From a virus, in the IMG/VR virus record IMGVR_UViG_3300032093_007760, positions 1-43,375 of that record: a DNA stretch of 43,375 bases. One strand, given 5' to 3'. The translations under genes were made by a program, and so were the position numbers. How positions within the stretch are numbered: the stretch's first letter is position 1; each line of letters opens with the position of its first letter. Below are positions 1 through 6,543 of the stretch, in pieces. Under the pieces are notes generated by a model. That model ran no database searches, was not told the origin of the DNA, and saw only the letters and a list, made by a program, of their open reading frames with translations.

Positions 1-37
1 AAGGGGGGATATATTACACGCAATTATTGACGGGGAA

Positions 38-79
38 ATATGTTAAAATGATATGTTAAAACTTTAACAAACCTTTAAC
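38..79. repeat. Cluster of four GTTAAA half-sites upstream of the first gene
   Basis: GTTAAA occurs at 42-47 and 55-60, the latter within a repeated ATATGTTAAAA (38-48 and 51-61). Its complement TTTAAC follows at 63-68 and 74-79. The inner pair forms the inverted repeat GTTAAA-AC-TTTAAC. Two direct copies followed by two inverted copies could be a protein-binding array (operator or origin-associated), but in AT-rich DNA such motifs also arise by chance. No gene was found in 1-191. Confidence 0.3.
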
Positions 80-127
80 TTTTGTGTTGATTGTGGTATG
101 AATTAGGGGGTGTATATTAAATTAATA

Positions 128-183
128 ATGTAGCTACATTTCTTGGTTTTAATTTAATTATTGTGTATATTTGTAGCTACAAA
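128..183. promoter_or_regulatory. Twin palindromic operators around the first promoter
   Basis: ATGTAGCTACAT (128-139) and TTTGTAGCTACAAA (170-183) are perfect palindromes sharing the core TGTAGCTACA. Their centres are 43 bases apart, about four helical turns, so both would face the same side of the helix. They bracket the promoter of the ribbon-helix-helix gene, and ribbon-helix-helix proteins usually bind such repeated palindromic sites cooperatively. Autorepression is an inference. I noticed no other copy of the core in the window. Confidence 0.7.
143..173 (+). promoter_or_regulatory. Bacteroidota-type promoter for the ribbon-helix-helix gene
   Basis: TTG at 143-145 (-33-like) is followed after 20 bases by TATATTTG at 166-173, an exact match to the Bacteroidota -7 consensus TAnnTTTG. 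Transcription would start near 180, leaving a leader of about a dozen bases before the ATG at 192. The -7 box overlaps the second palindromic operator, which suggests repression by occlusion. Confidence 0.7.
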
Positions 184-191
184 CAATAAAT

Positions 192-533
192 ATGGCAAAA
201 AGTAAACCAATCGGAGTTAGATTTGACTTGGAAAAGTTAGAAATGATTCAAAAAGAACAGAATTTAACTTCCATGCAATCTGTTTTAGATTATCTTATGG
301 ATTTTTATTTGGCACATAACCAATCTGATAAAATAATTGCAGAATTAGATAAAATTAAAACGAAAAGAGGCGCACCATTTAAAAATATGCCTCCTTATGG
401 CACCACAGGAACCTCAAATTTAGCAGATATGTTAGCGAATGATACAGTTACCGCAAAAAACACAATAACGCCGCCAAAGGGCTTAAAGGGGATAGATTTG
501 GTTATTTGGAAATCTGAAAATAATTTAAAATAA
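192..533 (+). CDS. Small ribbon-helix-helix (Arc/MetJ-like) DNA-binding regulator
   Basis: The protein has 113 residues. The first 45 have the shape of a ribbon-helix-helix domain: a short strand (PIGVRFD) followed by two amphipathic helices (DLEKLEMIQKEQ and SMQSVLDYLMDFYLAHN). The rest is polar, with a Thr/Asn/Ala-rich stretch around residues 70-95, probably disordered. The gene stands alone, with twin palindromes across its own promoter and a strong terminator behind it, as expected for an autoregulated repressor. A ParD-like antitoxin is possible, but no toxin gene is adjacent. The fold call is good; the target and role are inferred. Confidence 0.65.
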   Translation: MAKSKPIGVRFDLEKLEMIQKEQNLTSMQSVLDYLMDFYLAHNQSDKIIAELDKIKTKRGAPFKNMPPYGTTGTSNLADMLANDTVTAKNTITPPKGLKGIDLVIWKSENNLK

Positions 534-602
534 AATAATTAAATTTTTAAAAAAATACTACTTTTACAAAGTTCTGTGTTTTTTTGATTGATTTTTAGTT
601 GA

Positions 603-630
603 AGCCCTCCTTTTTAGGAGGGTTTTTTTA
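603..630. terminator. Rho-independent terminator, probably bidirectional
   Basis: CCCTCC (605-610) pairs with GGAGGG (617-622) across a TTTTTA loop, followed by seven T. It ends the ribbon-helix-helix transcript. It also lies exactly at the 3' end of the minus-strand operon (stop codon at 628-630), where the stem reads as a hairpin followed by weaker T-runs. Confidence 0.75.
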
Positions 631-1137
631 TTTGTTTTGATTATAATATTCAATCAACACTTGCGGTATTTTTCTTCTTTCTTCTTCAGCAACATTTGGG
701 TATATTTTTATAAACTTTTCTATTATTTCATCAAAACAATTCATATCTATAAGGTCGATTATGCTATTATCAAAATTAGTATGGCAACTATTACCCCAAA
801 AGCAAAGTTCAATCCAATTGTCTGGATGCGTAGCAACTGATGGAAATAATCTTTTTGGCAATATATGCGCTATACTATAATGAAATTTTTCATCATCTTT
901 TTTTGATGATGGATTATTACAATTAGAGCATATCCCTTTCATTTCTTTTCTACGTTCCTTAAACCAATCCCACAACTGCTCTTTGTCTTCTTTTATATTT
1001 TCGTGCCTATATTTTATAATTCTATTAGCTGTATCTTCAAGTGTTGCGTGTTTTTTACATCTACTTTTGCTAAAATTATAATCATAACAACCACATTTAA
1101 GTTGCTTTTTCTTAACTATTATTGTGCTATATGTCAT
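628..1137 (-). CDS. HNH-type endonuclease-like protein
   Basis: The protein has 169 residues. Its centre carries a Cys-x2-Cys knuckle (GICSNCNN), then HYSIAHILPKRLFP, then NWIELCFWGNSCHTNFDN. This is the Cys/His arrangement of a treble-clef HNH nuclease, with a His in the first strand, an Asn and Cys-containing middle segment, and a final His/Asn helix. A second Cys/His cluster at the N-terminus (CGCYDYNFSKSRCKKH) may bind another zinc. It is the last gene of a three-gene minus-strand operon and overlaps the end of the preceding gene by 11 bases. It could act in DNA processing, in homing, or against competing DNA; the sequence does not decide. The partner gene also looks like a nuclease. Confidence 0.55.
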   Translation of the reverse strand: MTYSTIIVKKKQLKCGCYDYNFSKSRCKKHATLEDTANRIIKYRHENIKEDKEQLWDWFKERRKEMKGICSNCNNPSSKKDDEKFHYSIAHILPKRLFPSVATHPDNWIELCFWGNSCHTNFDNSIIDLIDMNCFDEIIEKFIKIYPNVAEEERRKIPQVLIEYYNQNK

Positions 1138-1516
1138 TTTGTTTGTTATTTGCTATATCGTTTAGTAATCTTGTTAATGGAATTAAAAACCCCTTGGAAG
1201 TATTATTATCGCCTCCATTTTTTAGAAATATACTTTGTTTAAAATAAACTCTGCAAACTTCTTTTAAAGCTTTAGTTGGCAATATTAATGAAGAGTCAAG
1301 TTCACTCATTCTGTAAATCCAATAGTCTGCAGTAGTAGTCGCTAGTCCACTTGGCTTATCTCTTGATTCATATTCAATAAATAAATTTCCTGTTTTATGT
1401 ATTAACCTATCGTTTTTTACTTCAATAAGTTTACCATTAGAAAATAATTCATTTATCCAATCTTCAGCTTTTTCGCCAAAATTCAAATCATGCGTAAAAC
1501 TAGATGAGTATTTCAT
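1127..1516 (-). CDS. Putative PD-(D/E)xK-fold endonuclease
   Basis: The protein has 129 residues. The segment KLIEVKNDRLIHKTGNLFIE contains an Ile-Glu-Val-Lys core like the E-x-K of PD-(D/E)xK nucleases. It is followed by a conserved-looking pattern (GNLFIEYES, then PSGLATTTADYWIYRM) known from small phage nucleases of this fold. An acidic residue upstream (Glu/Asp in the DLNFGEKAEDWINE helix) could complete the site. It is the middle gene of the minus-strand operon; its start overlaps the stop of the upstream gene by one base, so the two are translationally coupled. A Holliday-junction-resolvase-like or restriction-like role is possible. The fold call is moderate. Confidence 0.45.
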   Translation of the reverse strand: MKYSSSFTHDLNFGEKAEDWINELFSNGKLIEVKNDRLIHKTGNLFIEYESRDKPSGLATTTADYWIYRMSELDSSLILPTKALKEVCRVYFKQSIFLKNGGDNNTSKGFLIPLTRLLNDIANNKQNDI

Positions 1517-1737
1517 TATTTAAAAGTTTGATTGTAGTATCTTTCTCCCCAAGTTGTTTTATCTTCAAATGCTGAATTACAAGCATCTATTATCTGCTCT
1601 TTTTCTTTTATAATTAAAGATTTAGAGTATTCAATAGTACCTTCTATTGCAGCACACGCTTGTAACATTTGTGCATCAGATAGTACTTTATATCTTAATT
1701 CTAAATCATCTAACATTAATTGCATTGCTGTTTTCAT
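1516..1737 (-). CDS. Small hypothetical phage protein
   Basis: The protein has 73 residues and is predicted mostly helical, with an EKEQIIDACNSAFED helix and an aromatic tail (GERYYNQTF). I do not recognise a function. The combination of an acidic helix and a YYNxTF ending recalls small uncharacterised proteins of Bacteroidota phages. It is the first gene of the minus-strand operon, directly behind a good promoter, and is coupled by a one-base overlap to the nuclease-like gene behind it. It could be an accessory or regulatory partner of those nucleases. Confidence 0.6.
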   Translation of the reverse strand: MKTAMQLMLDDLELRYKVLSDAQMLQACAAIEGTIEYSKSLIIKEKEQIIDACNSAFEDKTTWGERYYNQTFK

Positions 1738-1753
1738 AGGTTATTTGTTTTAG

Positions 1754-1783
1754 CAAAGATAATTAATTTAATTAAAACACAAA
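1754..1783 (-). promoter_or_regulatory. Promoter of the minus-strand nuclease operon
   Basis: On the minus strand, TTTG (complement of 1780-1783) is followed after 18 bases by TATCTTTG (complement of 1754-1761), matching the Bacteroidota pattern TTTG-N(18-21)-TAnnTTTG. The start codon lies about 16 bases beyond. It faces away from the promoter at 1810-1840, so 1738-1865 is a divergent control region. Confidence 0.65.
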
Positions 1784-1809
1784 ATAATTTTAAAAAAAAG
1801 TTAAAAATA

Positions 1810-1840
1810 TTTGGGGATATAAAAAATAAGACTATTTTTG
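1810..1840 (+). promoter_or_regulatory. Promoter of the replication operon
   Basis: TTTG at 1810-1813, a 19-base spacer, then TATTTTTG at 1833-1840 is a close match to the Bacteroidota primary-sigma consensus. Transcription would start near 1847, about 19 bases before the ATG at 1866. It is divergent from the nuclease operon promoter. Confidence 0.7.
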
Positions 1841-1865
1841 TTCCTCAATAATCAAAAACAAATTT

Positions 1866-2063
1866 ATGGAAATCAAAACTGAATTAAGACTCCACGAGAG
1901 AATTAAAGAGGCTTTAGATGGGCGTACACAAAGGTGGTTATCACTAAATGCTAAAATCCCAGAATCGGAATTATCACGAAAGATGCAAGGTAAATTATTA
2001 TTTACCGATGCTGAAATAACTCGTATTAACGAGGCTTTGAAAACCGATTTTATTAACGATTAA
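1866..2063 (+). CDS. Small Cro/CI-like helix-turn-helix protein
   Basis: The protein has 65 residues. The pattern ERIKEAL-x4-TQRWLSLNAKIPESELSRKMQG followed by FTDAEITRINEAL matches the five-helix XRE/Cro fold, with the TQRWL and SELSR segments as the two helices of the DNA-binding motif. There is no room for a dimerisation or cleavage domain, so it resembles Cro rather than CI. It is the first gene behind the rightward promoter in the divergent control region, 10 bases before the replisome organiser gene. A role as early transcription switch over both divergent promoters is inferred. Confidence 0.6.
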   Translation: MEIKTELRLHERIKEALDGRTQRWLSLNAKIPESELSRKMQGKLLFTDAEITRINEALKTDFIND

Positions 2064-2073
2064 TTACAAAAAG

Positions 2074-2769
2074 ATGGCTAAAAGATTTACCGATACTGAA
2101 AAGTGGAAGAAGCCCTTTATAAGGGGCTTACAAGGTGCTTATAAGCTCCTTTGGTTATATATCTGCGATGATTGCGACCACGCAGGTATTTGGCAAGTGG
2201 ACATAGAGGTTGCAGCAATAAGAATTGGTGAAAAAATAGATTCAAAAGAAGCAATTAAAAGTTTTGATGAGAAAATTATAATTTTTGATAAAGGTAATAA
2301 GTGGTTTATACCATCTTTTTTAGAATTTCAGTACCCATCTGGTTTAAATCCCGACAATAGAGCGCACAATTCTGTAATCATATTGCTTGAAAAATATAAT
2401 TTAAGAATATCTAAAGATAAGCCCCTTATAAGCCCCTCGGAAGGGTCTATGGATATGGATATGGTTAAGGATATGGATAAGGATAAAGTTAAAGGAGAAA
2501 AAAAAGTAAAATTTAAAGAAAATATTTTATTGACACAAAAAGAGCATTTACAACTTATTGCGGAATTTGGTGAAAATGTAAATGATTTTTATGAATATTT
2601 GTCAGCGTATAAAATAGAAAAGTCATACAAAACAAAATCAGATTACCTAACTATCAAGAGATGGGTCGTAGATGCTATTTTAAAGCAAAATAAGACAGCT
2701 TTTCCTAAGATTGGTAATAAGTATCAGAACGAATTAGAAACCGCTAGAAACGCCTTTAAACCAATATAA
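2074..2769 (+). CDS. Replisome organiser / DnaD-like replication initiation protein
   Basis: The protein has 231 residues. Residues 1-110 form a winged-helix-like domain (FTDTEKWKKPFIRGLQGAYKLLWLY at the start), typical of phage replication proteins that begin by recognising the origin. A low-complexity Met/Asp/Lys linker follows (residues about 126-145, DMDMVKDMDKDK). The C-terminal part (from LTQKEHLQLIAEFG to YLTIKRWVVDAI) has the form of the DnaD/replication-protein-O tail that recruits helicase. It sits four bases before the primase-helicase gene. In Bacteroidota phages this arrangement normally means origin binding and helicase loading. The origin may lie in or near this gene, but I found no convincing iterons. 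Confidence 0.6.
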   Translation: MAKRFTDTEKWKKPFIRGLQGAYKLLWLYICDDCDHAGIWQVDIEVAAIRIGEKIDSKEAIKSFDEKIIIFDKGNKWFIPSFLEFQYPSGLNPDNRAHNSVIILLEKYNLRISKDKPLISPSEGSMDMDMVKDMDKDKVKGEKKVKFKENILLTQKEHLQLIAEFGENVNDFYEYLSAYKIEKSYKTKSDYLTIKRWVVDAILKQNKTAFPKIGNKYQNELETARNAFKPI

Positions 2770-2772
2770 ACG

Positions 2773-4632
2773 ATGATTACCATTTTTAAGAACATTTTTT
2801 CCAAAGAACCAAATTACATTTCAGTTGAATCTGCGTTAAAAAGAATACAGCAGGGTAAAAGTAAAACAACCGTAGAGGAAATTAGAAAAACGATTGATAA
2901 AGAGAAAGCAAATAAGATAAAATTAAACCTTCCGTCTATTTGCTTTAGTGGAAAATTTGGAGCGGATAGAACCGATGTCCAATTAATTCAACATAGTGGT
3001 TTTGTTGTGCTTGATTTTGACAATATCTTTGAATTACGAGAAAAGCAAACTGAAATTATATCAAATCCATTTGTTTATGCTTGTTGGATTAGTCCTTCTG
3101 GAAATGGTTTAAAGGCATTGGTAAAAATAGCCAATGGGGCAAAACATAGAGAACACTTTCAAGCATTACAAGAAGTTTTTCCCGAAATTGACCGAAGTGG
3201 GATTAATGTAAGTCGGGTTTGTTACGAGAGTTATGATACTGAAATTTACATAAACGAAAATGCTGAAGTATTTAAGAAAATTAAGAAAACAGAGAAAGTT
3301 GTTGTTTATGAAAAGAATGATGATGATGAAAAGACATTTAAAAATATTGTTACTTGGCTTTCAAATAAAAACGAGGCTTTTGTAACAGGAGAAAGGAATA
3401 ATTTTATATTTAAATTAGCATCCGCATGTTGCCGATTTGGTATTAATGAAATGACAGCTAATTCAATGATTCATAGTGAGTTTTTAACTAATTCGGAGTT
3501 TACAAAAAGCGAAGCAGATAGAGCAATTCGTTCTGCATACAAGGCAAATTCTGGTAATTTTGGTAGCGCATCTTTTGACAAAGAGATTTTAGTTGATAAA
3601 GTTTCTAGGAGAGAGGTTGAAGTTGAGAAGGCTGTATTTGATGAAGGGTTAAAGTTGAAGGATGTTATTTACGGAATTGATGTAAAGGAGCAAGCCTTAA
3701 AAATTTATGATGAAGGATATGCTAGGGTTGATGGCATTGGAGTTCCTGAATTAGATGAAAGATTTAAACCAAAGAGAGGGGAAATTACCGTACTTACAGG
3801 AATAGGAAACTATGGTAAATCTTCATTTAAAAAATGGTATCAAGCTATGAGGATAATGTTGTACGGAGAGAAGTTTGCTACATTTTCACCTGAAGATAAT
3901 CCACCTGAAGAATACTACCACGACTTTGTTGAGATAATATTAGGATGTGATTGCAGTCCTGCAAATCCACATAGACCAAGTAAGCAGGTTTACGAATATG
4001 TTTACGATTTAGTTTGCCATCATGTGTTTTATGTTTATCCAAAAGATGTATCACCTACGCCTCAATACATAATGGAAGTGTTTTTAGAATTGATTGTTAA
4101 GGAGAATGTTGATGGAGTTGATATTGACCCTTTTAACCAATTGACAAATGAATATCAAAAGTTTCAAAGAAGTGATAAATATTTGGAGTGGGTGTTATCA
4201 GTGTTTTCAAGATTCTCTCAAATCAATAATATTTTCTTTTGGATTGTTGCGCATCCAACAAAAATGCAAAAAGCAGCAGATGGAAATTATCCATGTCCAG
4301 ATGTATTTGATTTAACTGATGGAGCTATGTGGAATAATAAGATGGATAATATCCTTGTGTATCATAGACCTTTTGCTCAAACAGACCCTCAAAATCCGTC
4401 TTGTGAATTTCATAGTAAAAAAATTAGAAGGCAAAAGATTGTTGGTAAAAAAGGCTTTATTTTGTTCCAAATGTTTTTCCAAACTAGAAGATTTTTATTT
4501 AATGGATTGGATTCATTGCAGAAAATTATAAACGACAAAAATATAATTTTAAGACCAGATGTTGCAGTGCAAAAGACATTTGATAATTGGGTTCCTTATA
4601 AAGATGAAAATGGTGAAGAAGTAAATTTTTAA
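2773..4632 (+). CDS. Bifunctional primase (VirE/BT4734-like)-replicative helicase (DnaB-like)
   Basis: The protein has 619 residues. Residues about 35-170 match the VirE N-terminal/BT4734-like primase-associated domain (ICFSGKFG, then FVVLDFDN, then WISPSGNGLKALVKI). Residues 190-265 resemble a primase C-terminal helical domain. From residue 300 a RecA/DnaB-like helicase core begins, with Walker A GIGNYGKS (343-350), Walker B VDGVDIDP (446-453) and a sensor-like IVAHPTK. It should prime and unwind the phage origin. It is flanked by the replisome organiser and SSB. There is no polymerase gene in the window, so host polymerase or a gene elsewhere must extend the primers. Which domain actually makes primers is known only by analogy. 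Confidence 0.75.
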   Translation: MITIFKNIFSKEPNYISVESALKRIQQGKSKTTVEEIRKTIDKEKANKIKLNLPSICFSGKFGADRTDVQLIQHSGFVVLDFDNIFELREKQTEIISNPFVYACWISPSGNGLKALVKIANGAKHREHFQALQEVFPEIDRSGINVSRVCYESYDTEIYINENAEVFKKIKKTEKVVVYEKNDDDEKTFKNIVTWLSNKNEAFVTGERNNFIFKLASACCRFGINEMTANSMIHSEFLTNSEFTKSEADRAIRSAYKANSGNFGSASFDKEILVDKVSRREVEVEKAVFDEGLKLKDVIYGIDVKEQALKIYDEGYARVDGIGVPELDERFKPKRGEITVLTGIGNYGKSSFKKWYQAMRIMLYGEKFATFSPEDNPPEEYYHDFVEIILGCDCSPANPHRPSKQVYEYVYDLVCHHVFYVYPKDVSPTPQYIMEVFLELIVKENVDGVDIDPFNQLTNEYQKFQRSDKYLEWVLSVFSRFSQINNIFFWIVAHPTKMQKAADGNYPCPDVFDLTDGAMWNNKMDNILVYHRPFAQTDPQNPSCEFHSKKIRRQKIVGKKGFILFQMFFQTRRFLFNGLDSLQKIINDKNIILRPDVAVQKTFDNWVPYKDENGEEVNF

Positions 4633-4649
4633 TATAAAAAACAAAAACA

Positions 4650-4991
4650 ATGATTAGAATTTCTGTAATCGGAAGGCTTGGGCAAGATGCTCAAGTAAAC
4701 AATGTAAATGGTAAAAGTGTAATTAATTTCTCTGTAGCTTACAGCGAAAAGTTTAAAAACCAACAAGGGGAAGATACCGAAAGAACAACTTGGGTTTCTT
4801 GCGCTTATTGGACAGATAAACTCAATGTAGCAAACTATTTAAAGAAAGGAACGCTAGTTTATACAGAGGGTAAACCTGAAGCAAAGTCTTATCAAAACAA
4901 TAAGACAAATGAAAATGTTCCTCAATTACATTGTAGAGTATCAACAATACAATTATTATCAAGTAGTAATAAAGAAGAAAACAATTTTTAA
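4650..4991 (+). CDS. ssb: Single-stranded DNA-binding protein
   Basis: The protein has 113 residues and is essentially one OB fold. It opens with the usual strand (IRISVIGRLGQDAQV) and carries the conserved NFSVAYSE and TTWVSCAYW segments, the latter holding the aromatic DNA-stacking residues. The C-terminal linker is very short, but the end, KEENNF, keeps the acid-plus-Phe tip by which SSBs recruit partners. It is shorter than the cellular SSB (about 170 residues), as usual in phages. It follows the primase-helicase gene and overlaps the next gene by one base, so it belongs to the replication operon. Confidence 0.85.
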   Translation: MIRISVIGRLGQDAQVNNVNGKSVINFSVAYSEKFKNQQGEDTERTTWVSCAYWTDKLNVANYLKKGTLVYTEGKPEAKSYQNNKTNENVPQLHCRVSTIQLLSSSNKEENNF

Positions 4992-5215
4992 TGTATATTC
5001 ACGAATTAAACAACCCAATAGATGTTGAAACTCCCCTCGGATACGGAAAAGCAATCGCATGGATTGACTACGGCAGTGACACAAACACTGTTTGGAAAGT
5101 CATACTATACCACAACAGCATGGTGCGGAACTTTTACGACGACGACATACTTGTTTACCCCAATAAAATGGACGGCGGCGAATTAGATAAAGATTATTTC
5201 AAAAACAAAAAATAA
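4991..5215 (+). CDS. Small hypothetical phage protein, probably a beta-barrel
   Basis: The protein has 74 residues. Strand-rich segments (IDVETPLGYGKAIAWIDYG, NTVWKVILYHN, ILVYP) suggest a small SH3- or Tudor-like barrel. I recognise the general look (VETPLGxGxAxxxIDYG) from unnamed proteins of Bacteroidota phages but know no function. It is coupled to ssb by a one-base overlap and to the next tiny gene by another. Its codons are richer in G and C than those of its neighbours, which may point to a separate origin. Confidence 0.6.
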   Translation: MYIHELNNPIDVETPLGYGKAIAWIDYGSDTNTVWKVILYHNSMVRNFYDDDILVYPNKMDGGELDKDYFKNKK

Positions 5216-5334
5216 TGGCAAAACTAACCAATTCATCCAAAGTTACATTTGGAACAAAAAAATCAGGAAGAGCAAAAAAATCTTACAATAAAAGTAATCC
5301 AAGACCAAAGGCTTACCGAGGTCAAGGGCGTTAA
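5215..5334 (+). CDS. Tiny basic protein (39 residues)
   Basis: An ATG at 5215 overlaps the stop of the previous gene by one base and opens a 39-codon frame ending TAA at 5332-5334. The product is very basic: FGTKKSGRAKKSYNK in the middle and the ending KAYRGQGR. I recall this basic pattern, with a TFGxxKxGxAKKS core and an RGQGR end, in small proteins encoded by many Bacteroidota phages, crAss-like ones included. That recollection and the tight coupling support a real gene. Binding to nucleic acid or to the ribosome is conceivable but unproven. Confidence 0.6.
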   Translation: MAKLTNSSKVTFGTKKSGRAKKSYNKSNPRPKAYRGQGR

Positions 5335-5365
5335 TTAATTAAAAAACACAAAAATTAAATTAAAA

Positions 5366-5626
5366 ATGAAATTTAAACCATTAAACAAAAGGGTATTGGT
5401 AAAGCTTGACGAAGCAAAAATGCAAACAGATGCGGGAATCTATCTTCCGCAAACGGCTCAAAATGATTTTTCAACAGGCAAAGTAATTGCTGTTGGAACT
5501 GAAGCTGCGCTTGTTAAAGAAGGCGATAGAATAATGTTTGCCCATAGCGTAGGGGTCGATATTGAAGTAGATGGAGAGAAGTTGAGGTTAATACCAGACG
5601 AAAGTTATATTGACGCTGTGATTTAA
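5366..5626 (+). CDS. Phage GroES-like co-chaperonin
   Basis: The protein has 86 residues. It starts FKPLNKRVLVKLDEAK, like the GroES core strand. Next comes a mobile loop with the GroEL-binding tripeptide as Ile-Tyr-Leu (AGIYLP; GroES has GGIVL), then GKVIAVGTEA and VKEGDRIMF, and it ends DESYIDAVI. The segment between the last two core strands is shorter than in GroES, so the roof hairpin appears reduced. Phage co-chaperonins such as T4 gp31 replace GroES so that GroEL can fold the capsid protein. The gene sits just before the structural genes and is followed by a terminator. The family call is strong; the role in capsid folding is inferred. Confidence 0.85.
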   Translation: MKFKPLNKRVLVKLDEAKMQTDAGIYLPQTAQNDFSTGKVIAVGTEAALVKEGDRIMFAHSVGVDIEVDGEKLRLIPDESYIDAVI

Positions 5627-5632
5627 TTTAAA

Positions 5633-5670
5633 AAAATGCCTTCAAAATTTTTGGGGGCATTTTAATTTTT
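5633..5670 (+). terminator. Rho-independent terminator after the co-chaperonin gene
   Basis: AAAATGCC (5633-5640) pairs with GGCATTTT (5656-5663), and the stem extends inward through G-T pairs (TTCAAAA with TTTTGGG). A T-rich run follows. It closes the replication/co-chaperonin unit before the structural genes. I found no clear promoter between it and 5694, so the late genes may depend on partial read-through or on an unrecognised phage-specific promoter. Confidence 0.65.
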
Positions 5671-5693
5671 AATAAATAAAAAAGTCTAATTTT

Positions 5694-6542
5694 ATGCCAT
5701 ATATGCAAGCACAACCGGTAAATCATATTTTTTTAAGTTTAACAAAACCTATTCAAGATACAATTAAAGTAGGTGATTTAGAGTTATATCTTGACGGGTC
5801 ATATAGACCCGAATGGAACGCTACAGTAGTAGGTGAAATTTATGGATTGCCAAAAAATCCAAAGGGAGATAATTCTAAAGTTGTTTCTAAACTTAAAAAT
5901 GGAGATAAGGTTTTATTTGATTATTCCGTAGTCGCAGAAAGAAAATTTGAATCAGATGGCGGAAGTTTTACGGAAATAACAAAAGATAGTCCTTATTATC
6001 AAAAGTTTACAAATGGCAAAGGAGAGAGATTGCTTATTGTAGCAATGCCGGGGAAGATAACTCATATTTGGGTAGGTACATTGCATGATAAAAGAGGTAA
6101 TTTTGTTGACGGATGTCAAGGGTCTGAACATGATTTAAGTAGATGGAAGTCTCAATTTAGTTTTGGAGAAACGCAAAAGTTTTTATTTAAAAATTTAATT
6201 GACATAAACGACAAAGATGTTTGGAAAGCTGATTACAGAGATATATATGCCAAAATAGTTAAGGATGAGCTTATAACAGTTGGGGATAGAGTTATTTTAG
6301 AACCAATTGATGAAAACATACCAAAAGATGTAATTAAACAAATGGGTATTGTTGATACTATTGAAGCAAAAGTTAGATTAGGAGATAGAGCAAAAGTGTT
6401 ATCAGCTCCAGATGATTCTAACTTAAAAAAAGGAGATATTATTGGTTTTGAACCACAATATCTTGAGAAATATGAATACGGAGATAAATCTTATTATTTA
6501 ATAAAATCCCATAGAGCATTGGGAATTTGGGAGGAAAATTAA
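5694..6542 (+). CDS. Protein with two GroES-like domains
   Basis: The protein has 282 residues. The N-terminal half (HIFLSLTKPIQDTIKVGDLELYLDGSYRPEW, then VVGEIYGLPKNP, then LKNGDKVLFDYSV) follows the GroES strand and loop order, with a hydrophobic tripeptide (LYL) where the mobile loop should be. The C-terminal part (VGDRVILEPIDENIP, later RAKVLSAP, then LKKGDIIGF) repeats the pattern. An insert around residues 75-190 separates them. The first ATG (5694) is used here; Met4 (5703) is an alternative. It lies between a true GroES homologue and the connector genes, so it may be a second chaperonin partner or a structural protein built from the same fold. The domain call was made by eye. Confidence 0.45.
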   Translation: MPYMQAQPVNHIFLSLTKPIQDTIKVGDLELYLDGSYRPEWNATVVGEIYGLPKNPKGDNSKVVSKLKNGDKVLFDYSVVAERKFESDGGSFTEITKDSPYYQKFTNGKGERLLIVAMPGKITHIWVGTLHDKRGNFVDGCQGSEHDLSRWKSQFSFGETQKFLFKNLIDINDKDVWKADYRDIYAKIVKDELITVGDRVILEPIDENIPKDVIKQMGIVDTIEAKVRLGDRAKVLSAPDDSNLKKGDIIGFEPQYLEKYEYGDKSYYLIKSHRALGIWEEN

Positions 6543-6543
6543 T

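Noticed and set aside
637-840. Plus-strand frames at 637-840 and 1003-1242 opposite the nuclease operon
   Set aside because: They are shadows of the minus-strand genes. The minus frames contain Cys/His and nuclease-like motifs and have a promoter; the plus frames have neither.
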